Of a DNA stretch of 32,534 bases, positions 19,662-28,472 are shown piece by piece. Source of the DNA: Perkinsus olseni (lineage: Eukaryota; Perkinsozoa; Perkinsida); contig JABANN010000401.1 in assembly GCA_013115125.1 (NCBI GenBank), forward strand, positions 1 to 32,534, read 5' to 3'. How positions within the stretch are numbered: the first letter of the stretch is position 1; every line of letters starts with the position of its first letter. The notes under the pieces were generated by a model. That model was not told the DNA's origin. It searched no databases and saw only the letters and a program-made list of their open reading frames with translations. A program made the translations under genes and the position numbers.

Positions 19662-20744
19662 ATGACGGTGTCTCAGCCGGAAGGTAAAGAGACTGGCGAG
19701 AATCTTAGCTCGATCAGTGCAAGATTCGTGCGCTTCATCGAGAACATCAACTTTTGGCCGTTAATTACTATTTTTGTGGGCTCGGCCATTCTCCAAAATC
19801 TATGCTTGGACCAGATCCGCAACAACGGTGGTGGTGGTAAGGATACTGTGCACCTTCTAACCTTCGCCGCCAACGCCTTGGGTAACCTTCTAGTCGGCTT
19901 CCTGCCGGCTCGAAAGCCCTGGTTCAAGTGTCACTGGCGTCGAGCTTTAATTCCGTCAGCAGTGGACCTCGTCTCGCAAGTGCTCATCCAATTCGGCGTT
20001 GTTCTAGCAGGCGCACAAATCTTCACAATCCTGTACAACTCCTGCATTGTGTGGTCGGTCGTCTTGGCTTTCGTTTTCCTCAAGACCCGCTTCTCATGGT
20101 GGCAGATTGCCGCCATTACTGTGGTCATCGTCGGCGTTGGCATGAAGTCCTTCGTAAACACAGCCTCTGGCTCCAACTCGCTGATACTCGGCACTATCCT
20201 CATTCTCTGTGGCTGCCTCATGCATTCTCTCACTAACATCATAAATGAATACTACATCAAAAGATACGATTTTCCGCCAACACGCTTGGCGGGTTTCACT
20301 GGTCTTTACTCGATCATAGCATACGCCGTTTATTTTATCGCGTGGTCTTCCTGGCGTATTCAAGAGCAAATAGTTGACGAAATTCACGCGAACGATTCCA
20401 CCGTCTCCTGGGTTGCACTCTGGTACTTCCTCTTCACGTTGGCCAACTTCCTTCACGCCGCTGGTTTCTTCCTCCTACTCAGTCGTATCGGAAACGTGGG
20501 CACGGCGATCACTAAAGGGCTTAAGACTGGCACGTACGTTTTTATATCGCATGCCATCTATTGCTCTTCTAACGACAAGTACTGCGTTTTCCCTCTGGAC
20601 CGTTGGCAGCGCACGTTGACGCTTTTGTCCGCTATTCTTTCGATTGCGGGTGTTATCGCCTACGGTTATTCAACCAAAAAGTACAACCAAGCAAAGGCCG
20701 AGAAAGAGAAGTCCAAGATCGTCGACGATGGTCAGGGTGTGTAG
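19662..20744 (+). CDS. Drug/metabolite-transporter superfamily membrane protein (SLC35-like)
   Basis: A single-exon gene of 360 aa from ATG 19662 to TAG 20744. About ten hydrophobic segments alternate with short polar loops, the DMT/EamA plan. A half-repeat signature is SAVDLVSQVLIQFGVVLAGA, then ILYNSCIVWSVVLAFVFLKT and ITVVIVGVGM, as in SLC35F-type carriers. The C-terminus is charged (YNQAKAEKEKSKIVDDGQGV), likely cytoplasmic. Substrate is unknown; nucleotide-sugar or other organic solutes are typical of the superfamily. An alternative in-frame start (GTG, 19656) is unlikely in a eukaryote. Confidence 0.85.
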   Translation: MTVSQPEGKETGENLSSISARFVRFIENINFWPLITIFVGSAILQNLCLDQIRNNGGGGKDTVHLLTFAANALGNLLVGFLPARKPWFKCHWRRALIPSAVDLVSQVLIQFGVVLAGAQIFTILYNSCIVWSVVLAFVFLKTRFSWWQIAAITVVIVGVGMKSFVNTASGSNSLILGTILILCGCLMHSLTNIINEYYIKRYDFPPTRLAGFTGLYSIIAYAVYFIAWSSWRIQEQIVDEIHANDSTVSWVALWYFLFTLANFLHAAGFFLLLSRIGNVGTAITKGLKTGTYVFISHAIYCSSNDKYCVFPLDRWQRTLTLLSAILSIAGVIAYGYSTKKYNQAKAEKEKSKIVDDGQGV

Positions 20745-20993
20745 CTTGCGATAATTCGCTTAAGAGAGGAGATCGCCCCGCCGCAGCGTCAATCGCTTTC
20801 TTGATTGTTATTACCTGGTTTCCCTCAACGTTGGGAGTTTCAGTAGAGTATATTTTATATCAGCCGATTATCCTTATGTTTCCATTCGTAACTATGAGGA
20901 AGTTGATGGGAAAATTGTCTACTTCGAGCGGTGCTTCTTGCGTTATGTTTTAACGCTGATTTTACGGATCTCCAGCTGCTGCTTGTTGCACCA
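20745..20993. other. 3' flank of the DMT gene
   Basis: No gene recognised. It is the downstream side of two converging reading frames and fairly AT-rich (for example TATATTTTATATCAGCC near 20850). Confidence 0.5.
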
Positions 20994-21326
20994 CTAGAGC
21001 TCAGGAAAAACATCGAGCAAGAAATTACTCAGTAGGAGTTCTACTTCGGCAAGTGAATGCAAATGGTTGCTAGTTTTATCGACGAACGTTCGCTGTCGTA
21101 TCATCAGAGCGCTCCGGGAGTGTGCCCAACTGAGCACATCGGAGAGAGTCATAGTGAACCGGAGGCGGCGTTGGGCTATGAACATACACACGTCGTGTTT
21201 GACTGGTTCAAACTTTTTTCGGCTACTTACCGCAGGAATTTTCAGCTTCACGCTAGTGCCATGAAGGTCGCTACTGAGAGCGTCCGAAGGCGCAGGGAGT
21301 CTTAAGTTGACTAGAGTATATCGCAA
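20994..21326 (-). CDS. Unrecognised ORF, possibly two exons of a larger gene
   Basis: The frame is open for 110 codons and looks protein-like at both ends: SDLHGTSVKLKIPA near the start and NHLHSLAEVELLLSNFLLD-VFPEL at the end. Between them, GTAAGTAGCC (about 21228) and CCGATGTGCTCAG (about 21130) look like intron ends, and the would-be intron contains a diverged CCAACG-type element. If spliced, the downstream frame becomes LGTLPERSDDTTANVRR-stop. Both readings cannot be right. No family recognised. Confidence 0.4.
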   Translation of the reverse strand: MRYTLVNLRLPAPSDALSSDLHGTSVKLKIPAVSSRKKFEPVKHDVCMFIAQRRLRFTMTLSDVLSWAHSRSALMIRQRTFVDKTSNHLHSLAEVELLLSNFLLDVFPEL

Positions 21327-22158
21327 TTCTTACTGCGATCGCCATTGACAACCCTGAAGTCCCTTATTTTGTCGAATTTTCGATAAGACGCTCCGCAGTT
21401 CACAGAAGCTCGGCACTAGTATCTTTAATAACGGGGTTGAAACGAAACAAGAGGGTTCGAATGGTTGAGCAGCTCTTTCGTGAGATTCGAAAATCCACAA
21501 GCTGGAACCTTTTGTGTCCCCGGCAAACTCGTTGAACATGCATGAGAGGAAAGAAGAAAAATCGACGTTTGAACGATTGAGTTCAAAGATCGTTGTAATT
21601 AGCAGTTTTCACCCGAGTAGCCTCATCAACTACTCGGGTTCAGGAGACTTCGGCTTCTGATTTGCAGTTCAAGCTGCGCGGGTGAATGATACTGCGGTTG
21701 TGTGCGCTGTCTCCATCGGCTAACACGCGATAAATTACCATAAAATACAGTACATACCATAATTTCATCAATTCTTAAGATATCCTCATGCGACTAGACT
21801 GTGCGGTGAAGTGAATTTTGAGCCTGTTGAATACAGAATTGCGAAGATCTGTGACCGTGTGGGTCTAGTATATCTATCTTCGAGAATCTTTGACCACACG
21901 CAAGTGCCAGTACACTAACAGATCGTAAGTGCCTACAGGAGAACCATGAAAAAACTTTAACCAGGTTGACTAGTTTTTTTCTTCACGTGATAAAAGATAC
22001 GCTCTGGCATCGTCATCGCGAAATCTGCGTATTTTCTAGCTATTCCCGTCCGAATCTTGCGCAGCGACTCTCACATCCGTACGGACGCTTTGTGTTCAGT
22101 GGATACTAATGACCCCAATTTTTTACCCTCAATTTTTTCATTTCTTTTTTCCATTCGA
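21327..22158. other. Gap upstream of the Mei2-like gene
   Basis: Nothing recognised on either strand except short frames. It likely includes the promoter and 5' UTR of the RRM gene. There is an imperfect inverted repeat around 21610-21645 (GAGTAGCCTCATCAACTACTC). Confidence 0.5.
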
Positions 22159-23010
22159 ATGTCCGCCGCAACAACTGTAGCCTCACACACGGATGGGTAT
22201 ACCGTGAAAAATACTTTTCTTGATTTCATCCCGCGGTACGCCCGTCCAAGGAGTGTCTCCTCGCCCCAATGGTGCTCCGCTACGCCGACTACCACCACGG
22301 TAACATCAAATTTAACTACCACTTCCAGCGACTACTATAAACCCGGTACCGTTTCTAATAACAACAAGTATGACGACGATCCCCTCAGCCCTGTCATCGA
22401 GGCCTCTTGCGGTAGCACTTGTTCAACCAACGGTGATGGCGAGGTCAGCAGCGTCGATCGAGGTTGTGACGATGATGGTTTGGTCCCGGGAACTACTACT
22501 GTCACTCTCCGAGATTTGCCACCGAGTTTCTCCGCTGACACTCTCGCCAACTTGCTCACGGACTTCCGCGGTCGGTTCGATTTTTATTATGTCCCTCTAA
22601 CTTTTCGCACTCGCACAAGCATCGGCTATGCTTTTGTCAATTTTGGTACTCCCGAAGACGCCCTGGCATTCTACGACCGTTTTAATGGTGCACGAGTCAG
22701 CTCTGATGATGATGATGATGATGAAGACGCCAAGCCCATGGTAGTCACCACTGCCCACGCTCAAGGCTTGGATGCTCAGATCGCCCTCCTCCGCAACAGT
22801 CCAGTGAACAGCGGCGATTCCCCGGCGTTCAAGCCACGTAGGTTCGAGCTTGGTACTGGCAGACCACTGGAGTTCCCTCATGCCGAGTTCGTGCCGAAGA
22901 GAGGGCATTCGCATCGCTCACGACATCGCCAGCGAAGGGCACATCCCTCAGCGGCTGTTCGCGAACGCCAATTTTTTGGTTATTCGTCGTCTTTCAGTCA
23001 TGTCCATTGA
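22159..23010 (+). CDS. Mei2-like RNA-binding protein with a single RRM_2 domain
   Basis: A 283-aa protein whose only recognisable domain is the C-terminal type RRM of Mei2-like proteins (Pfam RRM_2), residues about 112-215. TTVTLRDLPPSFSADTLANL is followed by RGRFDFYYVPLTFRTRTSIG and YAFVNFGTPEDALAFYDRFN, matching the family pattern TTVMLRNIPNKY...DFLYLPIDF...GYAFINF...A..FY..FNG. An acidic loop of six Asp interrupts the domain (about 183-188). The N-terminus is Ser/Thr-rich and probably disordered; the C-terminus is His/Arg-rich. Fission-yeast Mei2 binds RNA in meiosis; the role here is inferred only as RNA binding. The first in-frame ATG is 22159. No intron needed. Confidence 0.88.
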   Translation: MSAATTVASHTDGYTVKNTFLDFIPRYARPRSVSSPQWCSATPTTTTVTSNLTTTSSDYYKPGTVSNNNKYDDDPLSPVIEASCGSTCSTNGDGEVSSVDRGCDDDGLVPGTTTVTLRDLPPSFSADTLANLLTDFRGRFDFYYVPLTFRTRTSIGYAFVNFGTPEDALAFYDRFNGARVSSDDDDDDEDAKPMVVTTAHAQGLDAQIALLRNSPVNSGDSPAFKPRRFELGTGRPLEFPHAEFVPKRGHSHRSRHRQRRAHPSAAVRERQFFGYSSSFSHVH

Positions 23011-23248
23011 AATTTTACTGACCTGTTTTGTATCATCATCATAATCGTCATCATCCTTTTGTCGTCAAGACGTTCGCACTGCTCAGGGAAGAGTACAGGT
23101 CTCTGCGACCATTCCCTAGACGTTACCGCAGGCGCCGTACTACCTTACCCAACCCAATTTTTCTGAACTTTCATCACGGTCGAAGGATGTCAGTATTAGA
23201 ACATCATTTGCTTACTCATCATTGTAGTCTATTACCACACAGAATGAC
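23011..23248. other. 3' flank of the Mei2-like gene
   Basis: Begins with ATCATCATCATAATCGTC repeats. No gene recognised. Confidence 0.5.
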
Positions 23249-23488
23249 CTACAAAAACAACTTCGTGACCAACCACTGTGTTCTGCGTTTACTAGGAGAG
23301 TCTTCCCCCCCGGGCAAAACTGCGAACGCAAATATCCAAAGGAAGGCATGCACATCGTCAAGGGCTAGTTTCAGTGCATAGCCGCCGTCGCCGTTGCGGA
23401 CGAGGAAAGTAAGCTCCTCGGCCTTCTTGGACGAATATGTCGCACCATGTATGCCCTTCTTCACAAACGTTTTCCGGCCTTCCTTCAT
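23249..23488 (-). CDS. Fragment of an unrecognised gene family (copy B)
   Basis: Opens with ATG at 23488: MKEGRKTFVKKGIHGATYSS. It contains LTFLVRNGDGGYALKLALDD then VHAFLW. A related exon in copy A (about 24016-24110) ends DHGEATIDDVHAFLWG, so the two are paralogous. The frame after VHAFLW is probably intron. No domain known to me. Confidence 0.4.
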   Translation of the reverse strand: MKEGRKTFVKKGIHGATYSSKKAEELTFLVRNGDGGYALKLALDDVHAFLWIFAFAVLPGGEDSPSKRRTQWLVTKLFL

Positions 23489-23505
23489 GAGCGGCGCATT
23501 CGTGT

Positions 23506-23698
23506 ATGTGAGTGAGTTGAGAGCCCAACGTCTACGACAGTACGGCTAGACTAGTTAGACTAGCACCACCGACGTACCTCCCTAAGGGGGATTAGTTCAG
23601 CCTGTTGAATAGGCCCTGTTCATGAAGCCAAACAACGTTGCTCTCAGAACAAGGCCATCGTCAGCTGGGGAATGTTCTTTCCTCCTGGCAGAATCCGC
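23506..23698. repeat. Left arm of a 1.4-kb inverted repeat
   Basis: About 190 bp matching, inverted, the arm at 24722-24908. Blocks in order outside to inside are CCAACGTCTACGACAGTA, TTAGTTAGA/TTAGACTAGCACCACCGA, CAGCCTGTTGAATAGGCC, TGTTCATGAAGCC and CAAGGCCATCGTCAGCTGGG. The inner part codes for a gene's last residues (PADDGLVLRAT...MNRAYSTG-stop). Confidence 0.85.
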
Positions 23699-24594
23699 TT
23701 CCCACAGCTGCGGGAGCTGAGCACTACCACGAAACACTAGCCCATCCCGCAGTGTGTCGACCACAAGCATCATCTCCGAGACTCGAAAAAGTCCATACCC
23801 TGGCTTAGACTCCCTCTTACCGAAAGCTGACATTCTTACTGGCAGAGGCATGAATCTCATGTCATCCCCTCGTGTTATGCATTCGTGAAGCGATAAACTT
23901 GTCTGTCCGTTTAAAATCGGGATACATCGGTGCTCATCTAACTAAGCCGATATCCGACGTTGGGCTTTAAACTCTCACAAAAAGGCAAGTATCTGATTCA
24001 CCCCCATAGAAAAGCATGCACATCATCAATGGTTGCTTCGCCATGGTCGTTGGATGTTCTCATTCTAGTAGCCAAAGTACAGACTGTAAGATTCCCTTCG
24101 CTGACTACTGTTATATGGTTCTTGGCCTGATCTGGTTGCGGGACATAAGGAGACAGCTGAAGAGTAGAAGATCAACAACACTCGGGAGGCCTCCTTCCAC
24201 TCACCGCCTTCATCGCTTGCTTTATGTGGGCGACGCCCCTCGCCACAGCATCGTTATGAACTACGAGAAGTCTGCTGCTTTTCAGTGCCTGCAGAGCATC
24301 GTCGTCGCTCGCCCCTCGACTGAGTTAACCCTTGCCTGAGGCATCGCTTGATTCACCGGTTTAACGAGGAAGGTCGCATCAGCAGCGTCCTCTGCACGAT
24401 GGAGGGCGTCCTGAACCAACACTGTGAGTGTTGCTGTGGAGAAGTCGTCGTTCCACCTGTATATCACTATTAGCATTTTCCATAGCATCGCCCTGACCCC
24501 AGCATCGTAACGCGTTACCAACACCCGACTCCTTCAAGGGTAGCAAATCTCCTGGCAGGTCGGCAAAGTGGCGCAAATACTCATGTAAAACCAT
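23597..24594 (-). CDS. Unrecognised multi-exon gene between the inverted arms (copy A)
   Basis: Several stretches on the minus strand look like exons: ATG 24594 MVLHEYLRHFADLPGDLLPL; then ATLTVLVQDALHRAEDAADA-TFLVKP; then DALQALKSSRLLVVHNDAVA-RG...IKQAMKA before GTGAGT near 24200; then DHGEATIDDVHAFLWG before GTGAAT near 24015. The last exon covers about 23880-23597 with FGKRESKPGYGLFRVSEMM and ends NRAYSTG-stop. The intron before the last exon holds a CCAACG...CTTAGTTAGA element (about 23925-23995). Exon joints in the first half are not settled, and no domain is recognised. Paralogous pieces lie on both sides. Confidence 0.45.
23925..23995 (-). repeat. Copy of the CCAACG...CTTAGTTAGA element in an intron
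   Basis: In gene sense: GTGAATCAGATACTTGCC, then GAGAGTTTAAAGCCCAACG, then CGGCTTAGTTAGATGAGCAC. The element begins about 20 nt after the presumed 5' splice site. Confidence 0.6.
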
Positions 24595-24608
24595 TAGGCT
24601 TCTGAGGG

Positions 24609-24821
24609 GTGCCGACGTGGAACAAAACGAGCAAGCGAGGGATAGACTTCGGAAGAGGCTTTTTGAATGGACCGGTGATTGGACGAACTGCCAGCTTTAC
24701 CAGCAACACCCCCGAGGTTCTGCGGATTCTGCCGCTACGAAGAGATACCCCAGCTGACGATGGCCTTGTTCTGAGAGCAACGTTCTTCGGCTTGATGAAC
24801 AGGGCCTATTCAACAGGCTGA
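24609..24821 (+). CDS. 3' exon of the same unrecognised gene family, inverted (copy C)
   Basis: The end LPLRRDTPADDGLVLRATFF then GLMNRAYSTG-stop repeats the end of copy A on the other strand. Upstream of EVLRILP the two differ, so only a 3' exon is shared. It may be a fragment carried by the inverted arm or part of a plus-strand gene. Confidence 0.35.
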   Translation: MPTWNKTSKRGIDFGRGFLNGPVIGRTASFTSNTPEVLRILPLRRDTPADDGLVLRATFFGLMNRAYSTG

Positions 24822-24908
24822 ACTGACCCCCCTTAGGAAGGTACGTCGGTGGTGCTACTCTAACTAAGCCCTACTGTCGTAGACGTTGGACTCTAAACTC
24901 ACACACAC
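24722..24908. repeat. Right arm of the 1.4-kb inverted repeat
   Basis: The inverse of 23506-23698, with a handful of mismatches and one short gap near the outer tip. The flanks outside the arms are not a clean target duplication. Confidence 0.85.
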
Positions 24909-24917
24909 GATGGGATG

Positions 24918-25072
24918 TGCCTGTGAGTTTATAGTCCAACGCTTGCGGTTCCGGCTTAGTTAGACTCGAAGCCGATGTGCTCAGTTGGGGACTCTCGGTA
25001 GCGTTGACATGCCGTGCAATCAGGCAGATTGTCAAGAAGCTCTCTATCGACATCACACATGGGCTAGGTGAT
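24918..25072 (+). other. CCAACG-type element joined to a short protein-like frame
   Basis: GAGTTTATAGTCCAACGC ... GGCTTAGTTAGACTCGAAGC is followed by CGATGTGCTCAG, which reads as a splice acceptor, then a frame LGTLGSVDMPCNQADCQEAL ending in a stop near 25072. The same acceptor block and LGTL start occur near 21130 on the other strand. Confidence 0.5.
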
Positions 25073-25273
25073 ACCGATTGATCTGCTCTCTCTGACGCGG
25101 GTCAGCTCGGCTTCGATCGTCAAGCGTCATCAGCCCTTCCACAAACTCTCATTATGACGAACCTCCAATGAACTCAACAGACTTTTATCGTGAAAATTGA
25201 GTGACAGAAAATGGAAACTCCGACCCTTACGGACCGGAGGTGTAAAATAAATCTGGATGGAGTGTCGAACGAA

Positions 25274-26509
25274 TCATTCGCTCCAACGGGCAGAACTTTT
25301 TCGACCAAAAAGCGGCCAACAGCAGATGGTCGTCTTCCTCGTACCAGAACCAACACGTTTGCTGTCTTCTTCGAGTTGCTCACGCTTGACGTTACCGTGA
25401 CGGAAGATGACGATTCCGCATAGGATGAACCCGAGGGCCATCCACTCGAACCAGGTCACCTTCGTAGCTCGTATGATAGGCCAACTTATCAGAGAGAAAA
25501 TCGCCGCCAAGGGCACCGTTAGTTTATAAGAGATGAACGTGAGGAGACTTGATCCATAGGATACAAGTAAATATATCGTGATGTTGAACAGGACATTGAT
25601 GACCATGTAGACGGCGAAAGCCTCAGGAGCGTAAGAGTTGGTAGCTAGGGCGTGGAAACCGTCGCTGAGCCTTTGAGCGGGGTCCTGGCCTGTGCGGGCC
25701 ACCTCCACGAGAATGGCGATTGGCACAACCCAAAAGACGCCAAACGTGTGATTGGAGCTGCTCACAGCGAAGGCGTCCAATGTAGTGTTCACGTAGCCCT
25801 TCCGAGTAGCATAGCGAGTGTAGTCCCTAAACATTCTCTCTTTGATTACAAACGCCAAGGCTTGAAACATGGTAGACATCAGACACACAATGGACATACC
25901 GATACTCGATGAAGCGCCGTCCGAGCCTGCCATCACCACCGAACCCACGGCCATACCCACAACGATAGCCACGCCGAATAGCTCCTGCAGAGTGTAACGC
26001 ACGGCCAAGAAAATGAGCGACCACAGTAGAGTAAAGGGGACCATCGCTTGCTGTAAGAGACTGAAAACTACGATCGAGATGTATGCCTGAGTTAGGAACA
26101 TCAGATTGTCGCCGAGGACCTCAGAAATTGACGCCAAGAACGTGTACTTGCAGCCCGGCAAGCGCTGCCATATCTTTCTCACGCCCGTAACGCCAGGATC
26201 GACCAAAGATGCGGGCCGCGGCTTCCACACCCAGTCGAGCTCCTCCCGGCTGACTCGCCCACAGAGCCGCTCGCCTCCAAGAATGGACCAGTATGACAGA
26301 AAGTAAACCACTTGGCCGATGATGTTGGTCACCAAACCCGAGTACTCGCCGAGAGTCTCTGCGCGGATCTTGCCCGTTATGGCGTTGGTCGTTCCTAAAA
26401 CTACAAGTAAGACGATGAGAACTGGGACCAGCCACACAGGCTGCCTTGGCTTCTCGTAGATGACCTCCTCTTTCTCGGCCGTCATGGCGTCGGTCTCTGA
26501 TGAGGGCAT
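25274..26509 (-). CDS. CRT-like (chloroquine-resistance-transporter-like) membrane transporter, copy 1
   Basis: A single exon of 411 aa from ATG 26509. It has about ten membrane segments of the drug/metabolite-transporter fold. The centre has the CRT-like pattern: KYTFLASISEVLGDNLMFLT, AYISIVVFSLLQQAMVPFTL-LWS, then YTLQELFGVAIVVGMAVGSV, corresponding to Q-x2-MVPFT-LLS in CRT proteins. A conserved ITGKIRAETLGEYSG follows the first membrane segment. The C-terminus is polar with CCWPLFGRK. Plasmodium CRT exports peptides and drugs from the digestive vacuole; the cargo and compartment here are unknown. It sits 315 bp downstream of a paralog in the same orientation. Confidence 0.87.
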   Translation of the reverse strand: MPSSETDAMTAEKEEVIYEKPRQPVWLVPVLIVLLVVLGTTNAITGKIRAETLGEYSGLVTNIIGQVVYFLSYWSILGGERLCGRVSREELDWVWKPRPASLVDPGVTGVRKIWQRLPGCKYTFLASISEVLGDNLMFLTQAYISIVVFSLLQQAMVPFTLLWSLIFLAVRYTLQELFGVAIVVGMAVGSVVMAGSDGASSSIGMSIVCLMSTMFQALAFVIKERMFRDYTRYATRKGYVNTTLDAFAVSSSNHTFGVFWVVPIAILVEVARTGQDPAQRLSDGFHALATNSYAPEAFAVYMVINVLFNITIYLLVSYGSSLLTFISYKLTVPLAAIFSLISWPIIRATKVTWFEWMALGFILCGIVIFRHGNVKREQLEEDSKRVGSGTRKTTICCWPLFGRKSSARWSE

Positions 26510-26824
26510 TCAACTTCCGGCTCAAAACCCTACCAGGAAAACTCCACGCGCACGCGTGCCAGCTTTGCGCGATCGCGCAAGCCAGTGAGGGGATCTTCAA
26601 CAAACCAACTCTGAAACTCAGAATCGATTCTGGAACCGCATTTTACGCGTAAAAATCAACTCCAGAATCGATTCTCAGTTCCAGAGTAAATTTTTAAACG
26701 GGAGGAAAAACACAACACTCTCATCAACATGATAACCTATTTCAAAACTTGCAGCCGACACGCCACAGCAGCCACAGCTGGGCCGGCCAGCCATGAACTC
26801 CTCGCCGATTTTCGGCGACGAAGT
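26510..26824. other. Spacer between the CRT-like paralogs
   Basis: Contains the ATCGATTCT-ended element at 26611-26686 and must hold the copy 1 promoter and the copy 2 3' end. No coding seen. Confidence 0.6.
26611..26686. repeat. Small element with ATCGATTCT inverted ends, copy 2
   Basis: CTCAGAATCGATTCTGGAAC ... TTTTACGCGTAAAA ... CCAGAATCGATTCTCAGTTC. The outer blocks are inverted repeats of one another and the centre is a palindrome. Related to 4091-4165. Confidence 0.7.
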
Positions 26825-28024
26825 TCACTCGCTCCGGACAAGGGGTGAAGAAAGCGACTGACTCTGATAACCCGGAGGGGCAGCCTTCCTTCTTTGAAAG
26901 AGAGGCCACAGGCACACCGTCTCTTCCGTAAATCCACTGCGCGCCAGTAGTCCTTCCCGGACCCCGTTGCCATGCTTAAAGATAACAACGCCGGCCATGA
27001 TCACAGCCAGAGCCAACCACTCAAATGAGTTCACAGTAGAAGCCCCAATGAGGGGCCAACTGATTAGTGATAAGAACGCTGATAATGGTACTGTTAGCTT
27101 CAAACTAACAAATGTCAATAAACTCGAACCGTAGGACACGAGAAGGTATATGGTAATATTAAAGCACAGGTTAACGACCATGTAGACCACGAACGCGTCC
27201 ATGGCATGCTTCGACCAAAGAAGCGTCTCGAAACCCGAGCGCAATTCGCCCAGGACATCACCGCCAACCCTCGCGCTTTCTACGAGATAGCAAACTGGCA
27301 GGACCCAGAGGATCCCCCACAAATGATTGGAGCTTGTCACGACAAAGATATCCAATTTCGTGGCGCGCGACCCGTGTTCTCGAGCGTGACGATCGTACGC
27401 TCTGAACATAGCTTCTTTGATGACGAACCCGAGCGCTTGAAAGGCAGTAGACGACAGACAGAGCAGAGCCATCCAAAAGCCTGCCGTGCCGCCGCCCCGA
27501 GTAGAAACAAAAACAGACGCCACCGCCATTGAAACGACCAGACCCACACCCAAGATCTCTTCCAGTATGTATCGTGATCCCAGCAGGAGCATCGACCACA
27601 GTAGAGTGAATGGGACCATGCCTTGTTGTAGGAGGTTAAAGACGATGATAGACAGATACGCCTGGGTTAAGAACATGAGATTGTCTCCAAGCACATCGCA
27701 AATCGACGACAGAAAAGTGTACTTGAAGCCCGGCAACCGAGACCACCAATTTCCTCCTCCACTGGTCCGGGTCCACACCCATCTCACTTGCTCCTCGGGA
27801 ATCCTTTTGGTTGCGTATTTCACGGCGAACACTGACCAGTAGGTAACAAAGTAAACCAGCTGGCTGAGGATGCTGGTGACGAAACCTGAGAAGTCACCGA
27901 GCGGCTCAGAACGTATCTTGCCAGTAATGACGTTGGCCGTGCCGAAGATGACCAGAATCACCATCAGAAGGGGGGTAATCCATCCTGGTTGGGACTGGCC
28001 CAGGTGTCTGCTAGAAGTGCTCAT
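26825..28024 (-). CDS. CRT-like membrane transporter, copy 2
   Basis: A single exon of 399 aa from ATG 28024 (an in-frame GTG at 28033 is ignored). By eye about half of its residues match copy 1, and it aligns without gaps over long stretches: KYTFLSSICDVLGDNLMFLT, AYLSIIVFNLLQQGMVPFTL-LWS, SYGSSLLTFVSLKLTVPLSA. The tails differ. Residues SRATKLD are encoded by the same 16 bases that form the intron repeat core elsewhere in the window. Cargo unknown. Confidence 0.87.
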   Translation of the reverse strand: MSTSSRHLGQSQPGWITPLLMVILVIFGTANVITGKIRSEPLGDFSGFVTSILSQLVYFVTYWSVFAVKYATKRIPEEQVRWVWTRTSGGGNWWSRLPGFKYTFLSSICDVLGDNLMFLTQAYLSIIVFNLLQQGMVPFTLLWSMLLLGSRYILEEILGVGLVVSMAVASVFVSTRGGGTAGFWMALLCLSSTAFQALGFVIKEAMFRAYDRHAREHGSRATKLDIFVVTSSNHLWGILWVLPVCYLVESARVGGDVLGELRSGFETLLWSKHAMDAFVVYMVVNLCFNITIYLLVSYGSSLLTFVSLKLTVPLSAFLSLISWPLIGASTVNSFEWLALAVIMAGVVIFKHGNGVREGLLARSGFTEETVCLWPLFQRRKAAPPGYQSQSLSSPLVRSE

Positions 28025-28472
28025 TTTAGCCACAACAGAACTCAGCCTGCAAGGAGAGCGTCCGAGAGGGAAAACCTATCCTAAGGAGAGAAGATTGCAA
28101 GCGGCGCGTTTGACCGCTACTACTCTTCTTCCATTAATTCTTTCCGAATGCCGAACTATTTCCACAAGAAAATTCGCTTAATCTTTGGAGAGTGATCTCC
28201 TAGCGAATATGACTACCCTCAGCGAGACCTCACCGGCAACCGCTAATGCGTGCATCACCCGAACCAGCTCTGAGCACACATTCAATTCACCAGAGGGAAA
28301 ACAGCAGCCAGATAACTATTGCAACTCCCCCGCCCATCACCCGAGCGGTGGTGGAACCGTACTCTCCGAAGTTCACAAATGCCCCCGAGAACCTTTGAGC
28401 CACCTCCCTCCACGCAACCTCGGCGAGTGACAGAAGGAGTAGTTGAAATCGTGAACAGTATTATGAGCAGGG
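28025..28472. other. Spacer between CRT-like copy 2 and the RING-CH gene
   Basis: Should contain the CRT-like copy 2 promoter. A plus-strand frame from ATG 28209 to 28430 (MTTLSETSPATANACITRTS...) is Ser/Thr/Pro-rich and unlike known proteins. I do not call it a gene. Confidence 0.5.

Noticed and set aside
26121-26603. Minus-strand ORF of 160 codons overlapping CRT-like copy 1
   Set aside because: A shadow frame of the transporter; composition and lack of similarity argue against it.
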